Of a stretch of DNA of 64,000 nt, positions 23,203 to 33,262 are shown in pieces. Position numbers and translations under genes: made by a program. The notes beneath the pieces are model-generated. The model was not told where the DNA came from. It ran no database searches and was given only the letters and a program-made list of their open reading frames with translations. Location of the stretch: NCBI GenBank assembly GCA_934047225.1, contig OW204009.1, positions 18,426,898-18,490,897 of the forward strand. The letters are read 5' to 3'. Positions within the stretch are counted from its first letter, which is position 1. Each line of letters starts with the position of its first letter. Origin of the DNA: Ypsolopha sequella (taxonomy: Eukaryota; Arthropoda; Insecta; Lepidoptera; Ypsolophidae).

Positions 23203-23410
23203 TGTAGCATAATTATATGGCCCGATGGGGAGACAGGGCTGTTGGTGAGCAAAGAGACTGACGAAAATGGCGTGGATAAGAAGCCTTTGTACAAAAGTGG
23301 GTGAATGTAATACAGTAAGGTAATTGCAACATCAAAAGCTGTTTTATGAGTACCTACATTAAAATAACAGTGGACAAGTATGATGGAAAAATTCACCGGT
23401 CTGGGTAGGA

Positions 23411-23490
23411 ACCTCGGTGGTGCAATTGGTAGCGCGCTTGTCTTGATAACAAGAGGTCGCAGGTTCGAATCCTGGCCCGGGGAATTTTTT
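23411..23490 (+). ncRNA. Degenerate tRNA-like sequence (anticodon position UGA)
   Basis: There is a D arm GTGC-aattggta-GCGC, a perfect 5-bp anticodon stem CTTGT/ACAAG around the loop CTTGATA, a 5-base variable loop, and a T arm with TTCGAAT. The acceptor stem pairs at only five of seven positions and the T stem has a G-G clash. A T run from 23484 could stop Pol III. UGA would mean serine, but tRNA-Ser has a long variable arm, so this is more likely a tRNA-derived SINE head or pseudogene. Confidence 0.45.
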
Positions 23491-24049
23491 TCAAATTCTT
23501 GTCTTTGGATTTGTTTCTGATCGTCGAGGACGACTACCGTCATCTATTTAGACCTATATCCTGTTACTAAACTGGAAATTAGGTAAATCGCCAGTTGACG
23601 CGCTGATCAATGATTTAGCGATATTATGCCAAAGATTTTAAAAGTTTAGATGAGCCCTGGCACCTAAAATCTATTGCATTGTTTTTGAATGTGTGCATTA
23701 ACATAATGCCGACGCGCGCACACTTATGAATGCGCAATCTGTCTACCTACGGTCAGCAAACTGATCAGACTATTAAAGTTGTTAAAATGATTAACTTTAA
23801 GTGCACTTAAGGCGTCCAACTATCACTGTGTTCAGATGAGCACTGATTCCAAACGTGTGAGCGTCACCCATTTAAAGGTGGAAATATTTTGGTGATGTCA
23901 TAGTAAGGTAAGGGCTTATCTTTACTTTGGAAATTTTTTGTATTATGCGGTGTACCGTACACTTGTTACTGATCACTTACCGAGCTTCCAGTATGAATTT
24001 GGCTATATCAATTCAATGTCATATTGTATTATTAATTATTATTATTCTT

Positions 24050-24320
24050 ATACAAGGTGACTTTTTGATCATCGTCCAAATTCATACTGGAGTCTTGGTA
24101 ATTGATCAGCATCATGAATCGATAAGAATTTTTGTGAAATTCGTATAATGAAATTTCAACTTCCCATAGTAATTCACTCCCGGTCCTGAGTGAATCACTA
24201 TGGGGAATCGAAAATTCATTTGATGAATTTTACAAAAATCGTTACTGGTTTATGATGCTGATCACTCACCAAGGCTCAAGTATGAATTTGGACGATGTTC
24301 ACAAATTCACATTGTATATA
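24050..24320. mobile_element. Palindromic MITE, 270 bp, copy 1
   Basis: The arms begin TACAAGGTGACTTTTTGATC / its diverged inverse near 24320, and meet at CATAGTAATTCACTC...GAGTGAATCACTATG. The better preserved copy is at 63340-63608. A half-copy at 23955-24045 abuts it. Confidence 0.8.
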
Positions 24321-25380
24321 TATTTATCATATCTCGGGACTTTGTTGTCCCTGACCTTTGGGAGGCGTGCGTGGGGCCGAAGGGAACACGTAGAAGCCCT
24401 TCAGGCAATTTAATCTAAATGTGATGTGACACCAACCGACGATTATCCCTGTACGCACTGTAGGAGTGCACCCAAGGACAACCCGCGGTCTGTGTAGGAC
24501 TAATGTAAGAAATGAAAACAAGGGGAACCAGAGTACTGGCAGAGAATATAAAGTATTACTACGTAAAGAAGCGACACTCACCTCCCCGCGCGAGTTTATC
24601 ATCCCCCGCGGTCCCCCGCAAGTTAGTGGCAAATCTGGAGGCAGGCAGAGCTCGAGTACCACTCGTTCACTGCGCGCGTATTTTGTTTTATTACGATACT
24701 GATTTTTGGCAATTATGTAATTTTGTAAGTTAAGTTTTTGCTCGTACATTATGTTACCGGTAAAATCCGATTTAGGGACAAATTATTTTGCTTTGTTAGT
24801 TATATTGTTTGTTACATACAAGTGAAGCTAATAAATGCGTGTTGAAAATCATCGGTGAAGCGTGGGTGTAAGAGTATTGACTATAAGCTGCACTTCACAG
24901 TCCATACTAAAAAGCACCTCTGACTCCTCTGAAAGGATTCGTGTCGTGACATGACGATGTTTAGATTTTAGTCATATAAAATTTTAGTCATATAAAATTC
25001 GCGCGTGCCACCGTTACAAAGTTTGCAAAGAGAATCATAAGTTGCTGACTTATAATGTTATCCCTCTCGATCGACGACGCTCACACGCTTGCTGCCAGCC
25101 CTAGACTAGCTCACGCACACACACAAGCGTGTGCGGACAAGCCAGTGCGCGAGTGTATGGTGTAGGTAAATAACTTGAGCGAAAAGTATGAAGTGTCGGG
25201 GGTGTGCTACTGGGTTGATGAAGTGGACTGGGTAACTGGGAGTATGGAAGGAACTATGGTACCTGCCCGATCTATGTTAGTAACACGACAAAATGGGCAG
25301 GCGGAGACTCGCCGACTCAACTAAATGGGCCCTCGTATGGTCACTCGCACGGAGGGAGAAGGGGGCAGCAAATATTATTG
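24321..25380. other. Intron sequence, nothing recognised; GC-richer block 24350-24670
   Basis: The block 24350-24670 is GC-richer and has open frames on both strands (the longest is 24327-24749, reverse), but no splice borders or domain. It reads like an unidentified transposon relic. The part 24940-25260 has tandem AGTCATATAAAATTTT and CACACACAAGCGTG motifs only. Confidence 0.35.
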
Positions 25381-25381
25381 T

Positions 25382-25525
25382 TTCTTTATTCTTCAATGTA
25401 CACAGAAAAGCAGTTAAGACACATAATACATTAAAAGCTATGTACACAAGCGAGCTTATCTCTAAAAAGAGATTTCTTCCAGCAAACCTAAGCGGGAAAG
25501 GAAAAATTTATTGAAATAATTAATA
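25382..25525 (-). repeat. LINE 3' UTR remnant, reverse
   Basis: Contains GAGCTTATCTCTAAAAAGAG and ATTTCTTCCAGCAAACC, the 3' UTR of the LINE family with a coding tail at 28995-29560. Confidence 0.6.
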
Positions 25526-25559
25526 CAAAAGATATATCCTTATTAATATATTTATTACC

Positions 25560-26251
25560 TATACAACGTGTAACAGAAAGGTGTAACCATATTTGAAGAG
25601 CTTATTCAGTCAATGGTATAGAAAAATGCAATGCCGCTCCGCTGAAATTTCAGGTTTGGCTCTATAGTAAAAGTGGTTATATACCATTGACTGAATAAGA
25701 GAGCGAACCGGCAACAAAATACTAGGTGTGAAACATAAACTACGAAAATCGAGTTTGTTGACATATATCATGGGTCCAAAAGTGTTCAATTTATTACCAA
25801 AAAACATTTTGGGGTCACCCAACTTAACTCTTTTTAAATTCAGGTTGAAGTGCTGGCTTCTTGAGCAAGCGTTCTATTCTTTTAAAGACTTTCTTGTTCA
25901 CAAGAATAACTTTAGAGATACATCTAATTAATATAATTGTAATTAATTATAAGTTGTTGGTTTGTAGTTAATTTTAAGTATTTATTAATGTGACATATAA
26001 TGAATATTATGAAACTATGACAGAAATACATTTCTATGTTTGAACACTTGGCGATTTATCCATCGCAAGGAGATATAAATTAACATTATATCATTGCAGT
26101 ATAGAAACGCAGAAAGAAAAGTAAATCTGGATGTGAGGAGCTCTGAACCGGGAATCGAACCCGGGACCAGGGTGAATATTATGAAATAAATGAATATGAA
26201 AATGAATAAGCTCTTCAAATAGGGTTACACCTTTCTGTTACACCTTGTATA
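25560..26251. mobile_element. Foldback MITE copy 2, split by a LINE
   Basis: The left part (25560-25699) and the right end (26203-26251) match the element at 4959-5225. The middle is shortened and the right arm is interrupted at TGAATAAG by the insertion described next. Confidence 0.8.
25700..26202 (+). mobile_element. 5'-truncated LINE inserted in a foldback MITE
   Basis: The insertion is flanked by the direct repeat TGAATAAG (25692-25699 and 26203-26210), an 8-bp target duplication. Inside, 25728-25931 codes a reverse-transcriptase tail with YIMGPKVFNLLPKNI and FKFRLKCWLLEQAFYSFKDF, then TAA. The 3' UTR also carries an inverted B-box-like GGGAATCGAACCCGGG at 26150-26165, which may be a separate SINE fragment. 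Confidence 0.8.
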
Positions 26252-26302
26252 ATTACAGTTTATATCATAAATTGTGAATCTTTAACGCCATATTTACCAA
26301 AC

Positions 26303-27967
26303 TCAGTGATACTTTCTATAATTCGCACAAAGCACAAACCAAAATCGAAATGTCGTGTAATATAATAACTCAACCACTCCTACCAATGAAAACCCCAGCA
26401 AAAGACCGCCATACCCACCTACGTTACTTAACAACTCATACCAATAGAACACAACGTCCAAACGATCCAATGTACCGTCAGCAGACGACTGGTAAATTGT
26501 CACAAAACATTTGTTTGTATTGTTGATCCTTAAGAATTTTCCTTTATACACCTTTTCAGTTAAACTTTCATGCGTATTTGCGATGTAGAATTTGCTAGCC
26601 TTAGAATAATACTGTGTATGCTCACAATCGGGCAGACATTCCGGACAATCCAGAGAATCTTTACTCTCCAGCTCAAGCCCCGTATAATCTTGTAATCCCT
26701 GCGGATAAAAGTACATGAATTTCTCCTTATATTTGTTCAGGCACTTCAGGTTATCCAAGGTACAGATAGGTCCACTTGAGACAGGGTAGAAATACGGTGT
26801 GCATTTGCAAAGAGCCTTAACAGCTCTGAGTCGACATAGAACAAGACAAGAACTCATTGAATATATTTGATTGGGTAATCCTTCGTCTGCAAAAAGGCAG
26901 TTTCTTGTTTTCACATTATATTTGCGCACTTCTTCAGTGGCCTTTTGAGTTCTCGACCGCAGTTCCAAGCGCAAACCGTAGTTGTTCTCCACAATCCTGT
27001 GAACTGTTCTGCCGGTGCTCATGTCAGGGAAATGCTTTGGGTCGAAGAGAATTACTTCGAAACCCTTAATGGGCAGCAAAGGGTACACGTAATCTTCGAT
27101 CAAAGGATCCATCATCACGTTCAAGCCATAAGAGATGCCGTTAATCCTTTGCCTCTTAATGTCACTGAAAGAATATTTGAATCTGCTCGCAGACCCTTCG
27201 TAGTTATAAATGTAATTGAAGGTACAGCAGTGTCCCCTGATGGTGCGACGTACGGTAAAGAGATCCTTGCAAGGATGCGACTTGCCTGCCCAAGTACACT
27301 TCAGAAGCATTTCTAAGCAACTCGGTGCGAGCTTCTCCATATAGCCTATAGCAGTGTCGACCTCGTAATTAGTCGAAGATTCAGAGTAAGAAGACGTGTT
27401 CTTTTCATACTCAGAGTTGTATTTAAAGTCTATTATGCGCCCCGATTGAGCAACAACATACTTATAGAAGTCCAAACTTTTGTTGCCAAACTTCTCTGTC
27501 TGTCCTTTCTGGACGAGATCATTATAAATTTCGGTAGCCATGATATCAACAGCCCGTTTGCTTATGCGATTGATGTTGCAAATGGCGACGGCTGGGAAAT
27601 CGATGTTTTCTATTTTGTACGTGCTACTTTCCATTGTGACGATGAGAGGCTTGGACATGTTATCCCAGATATACAAAAGGCAATAACCCAACGCGCTACT
27701 CACGGCAAATATCACTAGAAGCCAAAAAACTGCTTCCTTGAAACCGACTTTGTTACTGGCGATGAAGTTGAGGCCTCCCAAGGAGCTATTACGGATGTAC
27801 TCTTTGAGATTTTCTTTACTCGATCTCCGGAATATCATTTCAGTGGACAGTTTTGTCCTTGGCAAATATTGTTTTCTTCTGTATTCTCGCCACCAAATTG
27901 TATTGAAGTCGGCCATTTTGAAATTGAGTGCTGCTTTTTTAAAGTAAAATGAAATTTTAATGTTCAT
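26303..27967 (-). CDS. DEG/ENaC (pickpocket-type) channel subunit, intronless
   Basis: The uninterrupted frame is 554 codons, within the usual 450-650 of the family. Seen in order are a short cytoplasmic N-terminus, TM1 at about 78-100 (FWLLVIFAVSSALGYCLLYI), the post-TM1 motif FPAVAICN at 124-131, a cysteine-rich extracellular domain (C-C pair at 247-248, CxxxCRLRAVKALCKC at 374-389, CPECLPDC at 441-448), and TM2 at about 508-540 with GFS at 525-527 as the selectivity-filter G/SxS. Family members form trimeric amiloride-sensitive sodium channels in the plasma membrane, in insects used in mechano-, chemo- and osmosensation. The gating HG dipeptide before TM1 appears as GG (64-65). The start could be codon 1 or Met18 (27916). 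It lies antisense inside the last intron of the ankyrin gene. The ligand and paralogue number are unknown. Confidence 0.93.
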   Translation of the reverse strand: MNIKISFYFKKAALNFKMADFNTIWWREYRRKQYLPRTKLSTEMIFRRSSKENLKEYIRNSSLGGLNFIASNKVGFKEAVFWLLVIFAVSSALGYCLLYIWDNMSKPLIVTMESSTYKIENIDFPAVAICNINRISKRAVDIMATEIYNDLVQKGQTEKFGNKSLDFYKYVVAQSGRIIDFKYNSEYEKNTSSYSESSTNYEVDTAIGYMEKLAPSCLEMLLKCTWAGKSHPCKDLFTVRRTIRGHCCTFNYIYNYEGSASRFKYSFSDIKRQRINGISYGLNVMMDPLIEDYVYPLLPIKGFEVILFDPKHFPDMSTGRTVHRIVENNYGLRLELRSRTQKATEEVRKYNVKTRNCLFADEGLPNQIYSMSSCLVLCRLRAVKALCKCTPYFYPVSSGPICTLDNLKCLNKYKEKFMYFYPQGLQDYTGLELESKDSLDCPECLPDCEHTQYYSKASKFYIANTHESLTEKVYKGKFLRINNTNKCFVTIYQSSADGTLDRLDVVFYWYELLSNVGGYGGLLLGFSLVGVVELLYYTTFRFWFVLCANYRKYH

Positions 27968-28049
27968 TTGTAGCGTGCTTTCACATAGTTAAAGTTAATA
28001 ATGTGTTGATGAATATTTAAACAGATTACTATTAGGTACTAGTTAGTTA

Positions 28050-28184
28050 CAGGTATTCTACCTCACGAAGTGGGTTTGGCTATGGTTGTGACCTCGTGAC
28101 CTTGGGAGCGGTACAAAACGCGCTTTTCTCTACATGTCACTGCTACAACCATAGGCAAAGGGACTTCGTGAAATGGAATATCTG
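28050..28184. mobile_element. Short TIR element I, copy 1
   Basis: The arms read inwards CAGGTATTC...CACGAAGTGGGTTTGGCTATGGTTGT and, from the right, CAGATATTC...CACGAAGTCC...CCTATGGTTGTAG, with TA on both sides. It lies just upstream of the DEG/ENaC start. The second member is at 38017-38190. Confidence 0.7.
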
Positions 28185-28215
28185 TACTTTTTTTAATTAA
28201 GTATGTGTTTTCATA

Positions 28216-28292
28216 AAAGCAGCGGTGGCTCAGTCGGTTGGACGCCTTATTCTCTCTTATTCTTGAGAGCGGAGTTCGAATTCCGCCGGTAG
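28216..28292 (+). repeat. tRNA-derived SINE head
   Basis: GGTGGCTCAGTCGGTTGGACG fits a Pol III A box and GGAGTTCGAATTCCGCC a B box. The spacing of about 40 bp is that of a tRNA, but the cloverleaf is incomplete. Its 3' side runs into a TIR element fragment. Confidence 0.55.
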
Positions 28293-28317
28293 AAATGCAC
28301 CATTTGAATGTATATAC

Positions 28318-28440
28318 TTTACGTGTAACAGAAAGGTGTGGTTTTAATAGGTCTTTACATATGAAATGCCGAAATTTTCTTACAGATTCATGAGTTGATA
28401 ATTCCTGTAATTCAATAGCTATTTCAAATATTTTTTTCAA
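28318..28440. repeat. Fragments of foldback MITE and TIR element G
   Basis: ACGTGTAACAGAAAGGTGTG matches the end of the 4959 element. It is followed by ATAGGTCTTTACATATGAAAT, the end of element G, whose homology runs on to about 28430. Confidence 0.65.
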
Positions 28441-28504
28441 TTATAGTAGAGTCCGAATTTCTTCAAACGAATCCTCGAAAGTCTGGCGTTATTCATGCTC
28501 TAGG

Positions 28505-28600
28505 CTCATGTACAGTCTTAAGCGTTCTGTCTTTTTCTTTCTGTATCGAAAAAACAAAGACGGGACGCTTGAAATAAAGTTAGTCCTCTCAAAACACCAT
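28505..28600. repeat. Small inverted repeat (AAGCGTTCTGTCTTTTTC)
   Basis: AAGCGTTCTGTCTTTTTCTTTC and its inverse CAAAGACGGGACGCTT form a hairpin. Further copies are at 29790-29870 and 53840-53920. Confidence 0.6.
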
Positions 28601-28994
28601 TGTACATGGAAAAATCCGCAGACCCAATTTTCGCCCGTATTCCAATCGTGATAAGAGCGAAAAGTGGTCCTGCGGCAATTTTTTCGATGGTACAACAATC
28701 TGATCAAATTTATTAAAAATTACAAATTTACCTCTTGAAAATAGAGCTGAAATAGAGATTAAGAAATAGCTGAAAATATTTTTGCCACCTACACTAATGT
28801 ATGCCACCTAAATGTTTTTAGGGTTCTGACCCGTATTGTGTGGTAGTTTTCACTTACCACAAAGTTTCTTAGGGTTCCGTACTCCTTTGTGCGCGAGTCC
28901 AAAACCCGTCCACTTTAACTCCAAAACCCGTCCACTTTAACTCCAAAATTCGTCCACTTTAACACCAAAATCCATCCACTTTAACTCAAAAACA

Positions 28995-29560
28995 CATTTT
29001 AATGAATATTTTATTTATATGTTTATTCTTATTGCACACAGAAAACTTAATTCTAAATTATATATTAAAAGTTATCTACAATAGCGTGCTTATCTCAATA
29101 ATGAGATTTCTTCCAGCAAACCAAGGGTGATAAGGATATTTGAAATAAATAAGATATTCATATTGTGCACGATACTACTTATACAGAAACAAGATTAAAT
29201 TAATAGTAGATACCTAATTAGTTAAAAATAATAACAAACTACATAAAATGTACATGCCTACATAGTATAAATAAATATAACAATACATATTCAGTAAATA
29301 AATACACAATAAATGATATATATACATACACCTACACGATAGGTTGTCGAAGATAGTGCTCTTTTATTTTCCTTTTGAATACTCGTACACCAATGGAGGG
29401 GCTATCCCTGATAGTGTGAGGAAGGGAGTTCCACAGTTTGATGGACTTAACAGTGAAACAGTTTCCATACGCCCCGGTGTTATGAGAAGGTGTTTTTAAA
29501 AGTGAGACTGTATGAGACCTGACTTGCTTGTCTCTAAGGAAAATACACTATTTATATTTA
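28995..29560 (-). mobile_element. LINE 3' end: reverse-transcriptase tail and 3' UTR
   Basis: On the reverse strand about 29545-29335 codes RDKQVRSHTVSLLKTPSHN, then FTVKSIKLWNSLPHTIRDS and FKRKIKEHYLRQPIV followed by TAG. (V/I)xLWNxLPxxIR...FKxxLKxHYL is the known C-terminal pattern of Jockey-type LINEs. The frame is intact over about 65 codons. The 3' UTR below shares ATAATGAGATTTCTTCCAGC with three other remnants in this window. Confidence 0.75.
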
Positions 29561-30308
29561 AATCGTTCCACTTTAACTCCGAGAAATTTTAAGAAGTAGA
29601 GTCAGCAAGTAAAATATTTAGCCATGCCATGCGTGAGGCGAGAACACGTGTCTACGAATATTCAGTTAACCAAACCTTACCACTTCTCTATGTCATATAA
29701 CAATATTATTATTTTGTACCGCACTCATTTCGACCGCAGATTTCGCTTTAATATTTAAAAGATTAAAAAAAAATTATTTACCTTATTTTAAGCGTCCAGG
29801 TCCTTATCTTTTTGATACAGAAAGAAAAAGACAGAACACTTAAATTAAGTATAGTTCTGTCTTATTTATAAAAATTAAATCGTGTTAACACTGAGTAAAA
29901 TATGCAATTTTTCTGTTGACTCTACCAAAACTGTTTTGGAGTTGAGTGGAATTGAAGTAAGCAAATATTTCTAACTTTAAATTAAATGTCTAAAACATTT
30001 TGGAGTCGAAGTGGACACAATGTATGGACGGTAAAATTTCGAGAACAATGGCTTTGGAGTTAAAGTGGAATAAGCCTAATTAAGGCTGTCCTACTTGATT
30101 CGCGTGACATGGTTCCATTATACTATGTTTAAATAGGATTCAGTCAAACGTTGAACTTTTATCAGCGTCATATACAAGCAGTGGTGGATTTGCCTAGGGA
30201 CCAGTAGGCCCGGGCCTAGGGCGTCCAGATATAAGGGGCGGCCAATCGTGGCAAAAAATACACTGATGATAACAAGAAACTATCCAAAGTAACTATTACT
30301 TTGTTATT

Positions 30309-30675
30309 ATAGTACGATTATGCTACAAAGGCGCAAAGGAATAAATTACGAGGACGATTTAACTTAACCCAGTAATTTATTGCTCTTACGCCTGTGTATC
30401 ATACTACGTTTTTCAATGCATAGTGTGAGGAAATGAAAACAAATATTATCTTGTGAACTTTAAATTATGATTGGCTCAAAAGGACTGTATCCAGAGCCCT
30501 TAAACAGTGAAAAAAAGTATAACATCTATGGTACACAGAAAAGGCTGCAGGTTAGCCAACCATTGTAAATAAATAAAAAAAAAAATAATAATAAAGCCCT
30601 AGGGCAAAATAATCGACTTTCTGTTCGGTTTTGATGCATAAAAAGTGGGCCTTTACGAGCACTTGCATTGAAAAG
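30309..30675 (+). repeat. Repeat family B copy 8
   Basis: Lies in the last intron of the ankyrin gene. The hairpin tip is deleted, as in copy 6, while the body is complete and ends GCATTGAAAAG. Confidence 0.9.
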
Positions 30676-30689
30676 TGTATTACATATAC

Positions 30690-30728
30690 CTACTTTGCAA
30701 AATAAACTATTTGAATTTGAATTTGAGT
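30690..30728 (+). repeat. LINE 3' terminus with (TTTGAA)n
   Basis: CCTACTTTGCAAAATAAACTATTTGAATTTGAATTTGA is the inverse of the ends at 39760-39812 and 47068-47112, so it is a very short 5'-truncated insertion of that LINE. Confidence 0.65.
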
Positions 30729-30841
30729 GCAATTGCAAAAAAGGTTTGCCCTCTGTACGACGTCTAATGGGTAAGTGGTCTGTGGACCGCATAATGACTG
30801 TTCCCGGTGAGCCAGCACGTCGCGTCCAGGGCATTTATAAA

Positions 30842-31275
30842 TAACCATCCATCAGCCTGTGTTTGTCCACTGCTAGACATAAGCCTCTCCAATATTTCGC
30901 CACTCTTGTCGGTCCTGCGTCATCCTCATCCAGCCGCTTACCCGCAACGTCCTTGAGGTCGCTGGTCCAGCGGGCACGAGGTCTGCCTACGCAACGCTTT
31001 GCTGTATGTTGTCTCCATTCCAACTCATTTCAGCCCCATCGGCCATCGTGTCGGCGACAAATATGGCCAGTCCACTGCCACTTCAACTTACTGATTCGTC
31101 AGGTTATGTCAGTCACTTTCTATCTCTGACGGATTTCCTCGTTTTGGATTTTATCTATCAGAGATATCCCAAACATAGCCCGCTCTATAGCTCGTTGAGC
31201 GACCTTAAATCGGTGGATCAAGCTTTTGGTAGGAGACCACGTCTCAGCGGCGTACGTCATCGCTGGTAGACGCAC
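30842..31275 (-). mobile_element. Decayed LINE (RTE-like) reverse-transcriptase C-terminus
   Basis: One reverse-strand frame runs throughout: YAAETWSPTKSLIHRFKVAQ, IDKIQNEEIRQR, KLKWQWTGHICRRHDGRWG, GRPRARWTSDLKDVAGKRL. Three stop codons interrupt it: TAG after EEIRQR, TGA after VTDIT and TGA after GRWG. The order and motifs are those of the C-terminus of RTE-like LINEs. The 3' end at 30842 is near GGCTGATGGATGG, similar to the end of repeat family A. Confidence 0.8.
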
Positions 31276-31284
31276 TGGTTATAC

Positions 31285-32707
31285 AGTGTGTCCCTCGTAC
31301 AAGTGCACATCCGAAAAAGGGTGCAACTAGACCTTATTTTATTGACAAAAAAAAGTTTTTTTTTTAGAAAATCTTTGTTTTATAAATTCACGTTTTAAAT
31401 TTTTTTTGCCTACCATGAAGACTATGTATAAAATATGTCATAACTTTTGATCTATCGCGAGTAATGCAATGAAATAAAACTGTTATAATCCTTAAGAATA
31501 GACGTTGCATACCAAATCAAAAACAAAACATAATCAACTACCATTACCATAAAAATAATATGCTAAAAGATTATTTCTTTAATTTTTCTGTCTTTTTTTT
31601 TTCAGTAATAGTAAATTTTTTCAAAATAATGTCCCCGTTTCACTATACTTTTATTCCTATTTATCATTGCCTATTCCATTATCTTTTTAACAAGAAAAAA
31701 TACAACGTTCCATCATAAATACAATATTTTCTACGAGCGATTAACCAAAGGCACTGCACTCGCGTCCCATACAAAGATACCCAGGTGGAGTATTTTTTCA
31801 AGAATAAAAATAAATAAAAATAAAATAGTATATTTCATTACGAGTGCGGAAAGCCTGTCATTGCAAAGAGTTCCGACAAATGTCTACCCGAGCCGAGGCG
31901 CAGCCGAAGGTGAGGGTTGACAGTCGGAACAAGTTGCAATGACGGTTCCGCACGTGTACTGAACAACTATTTTTAATACAGTTGCGAAAAAATGAAGCAA
32001 TTTAATAAAATAACAAAAACACAATAAACTCAACTAACTAATACTCCACGCAATAAATTCGTCGTATGTAGATATGTAGCGACTTTTTGACTTCTCCGAA
32101 GCATTTTGTGCAATTATACTGAGTTCCGGTGGTGTCAATTCAAATAAAATATCGTCGAAATTATTCATTTTGTGCAACAAACAACTAAACCCTCAAAGAA
32201 AATTTTTGGAAAATGGCGCCAACCGTAAAAGAATATAAGCAGAGATTTTTTTTTTGTTTTCTTCACCCATTCTGGCTAGGCAAAGAGAACTATGCCCATA
32301 CAGCCAAGTCTTCAGTAGAATTTTTTTATTGATATGAAATGAAATGAAACCTAACCTAACTCATTGAATCAAATCATTAAATCTGATATTGAAACAAAAT
32401 AGTAGCTTCTTTTTAGAAATATTTGCATGAATCATAAAAACTTCTTTGATTTTTTTTTTGTAAAAACTTCGTGGTTGGTTTTTTTCTTTTTAATAGACAA
32501 TATTTTGACAGTTGGGAAAGAGAACGCACGAGTTCGGAAAAGGTAAAGAAAAAGCTCGAGTATGTAATAGCCCACATCCCGAACGCTATACGTCCCTGCA
32601 ATACGCCACTTTTTGAGCAACTGTATTAAAAAATTCTTTGTTTTTGTCGATATATTTAGATCTAGTTTCACCCACTTTCGGATGTGCACTTGTACGAGGG
32701 ACACACT
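31285..32707. mobile_element. Non-autonomous TIR element J, 1423 bp
   Basis: The ends AGTGTGTCCCTCGTACAAG...GTGCACATCCGAAA and its inverse are about 35 bp TIRs. There is no transposase frame. An internal hairpin at 31845-31960 contains GAGTGCGGAAAGCCTGTCATT and its inverse. The right end abuts the next element with no base between. Confidence 0.85.
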
Positions 32708-33262
32708 GACACCTATTCTGGGAAGCACACACTTAAATTTAGAGCGTCCTAAAAAATCACAATTTTAGGGAATCGCAATATATTTTGCTATTCTGAGAAG
32801 CACCAAACTTAAATTTAAGTCGCTTTTTAGGGCGCTCTAAGCTGCTCTAAGTTGAATTCACAGATCAGATAATTGATGTAAATCTATGATTTGTATCTGT
32901 GATCAGCTAGAGTGGAACTATTATCGATTATTACCGATTCATGAATAAAAGTTCTAATATTAAGTTTTAATGATTTTTACTAGGAAAACAACAACAGTTT
33001 ATGATTTTTTGTCACTAATTATCAATAAAATGATATTTTGGAGCTTTCTTTTACAGTTTTCATAAAAAGCGACAGATAGGAACCAAAAAAAAAAAAAAAC
33101 TGAATTTTTCTACATTAGAACTATTTCGAACTTTGTTTGTTATTAATATGAGAGTTTGTGTAAATTTCAACTGGAAATCCTCCAGTGAAGTCTTTTTACA
33201 CGGAGACACATTAGAAAGCCAGATAAATCGGCTTTGATTGATTCTTCCTCACCAATTTTACC

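Noticed and set aside
23411..23490. Functional tRNA-Ser(UGA)
   Set aside because: The variable loop is 5 bases instead of a long arm, and the acceptor and T stems are mismatched.
24466..24733. + strand ORFs opposite the 24327-24749 frame
   Set aside because: Shadow frames of the same GC-rich block.
24327..24749. A 140-codon reverse ORF in a GC-richer block
   Set aside because: There is no splice context, no recognisable motif, and several frames on both strands are equally open. It is probably a transposon relic.
26857..27947. + strand ORFs within 26857-27947
   Set aside because: Antisense shadows of the DEG/ENaC gene, which has clear domains on the - strand.
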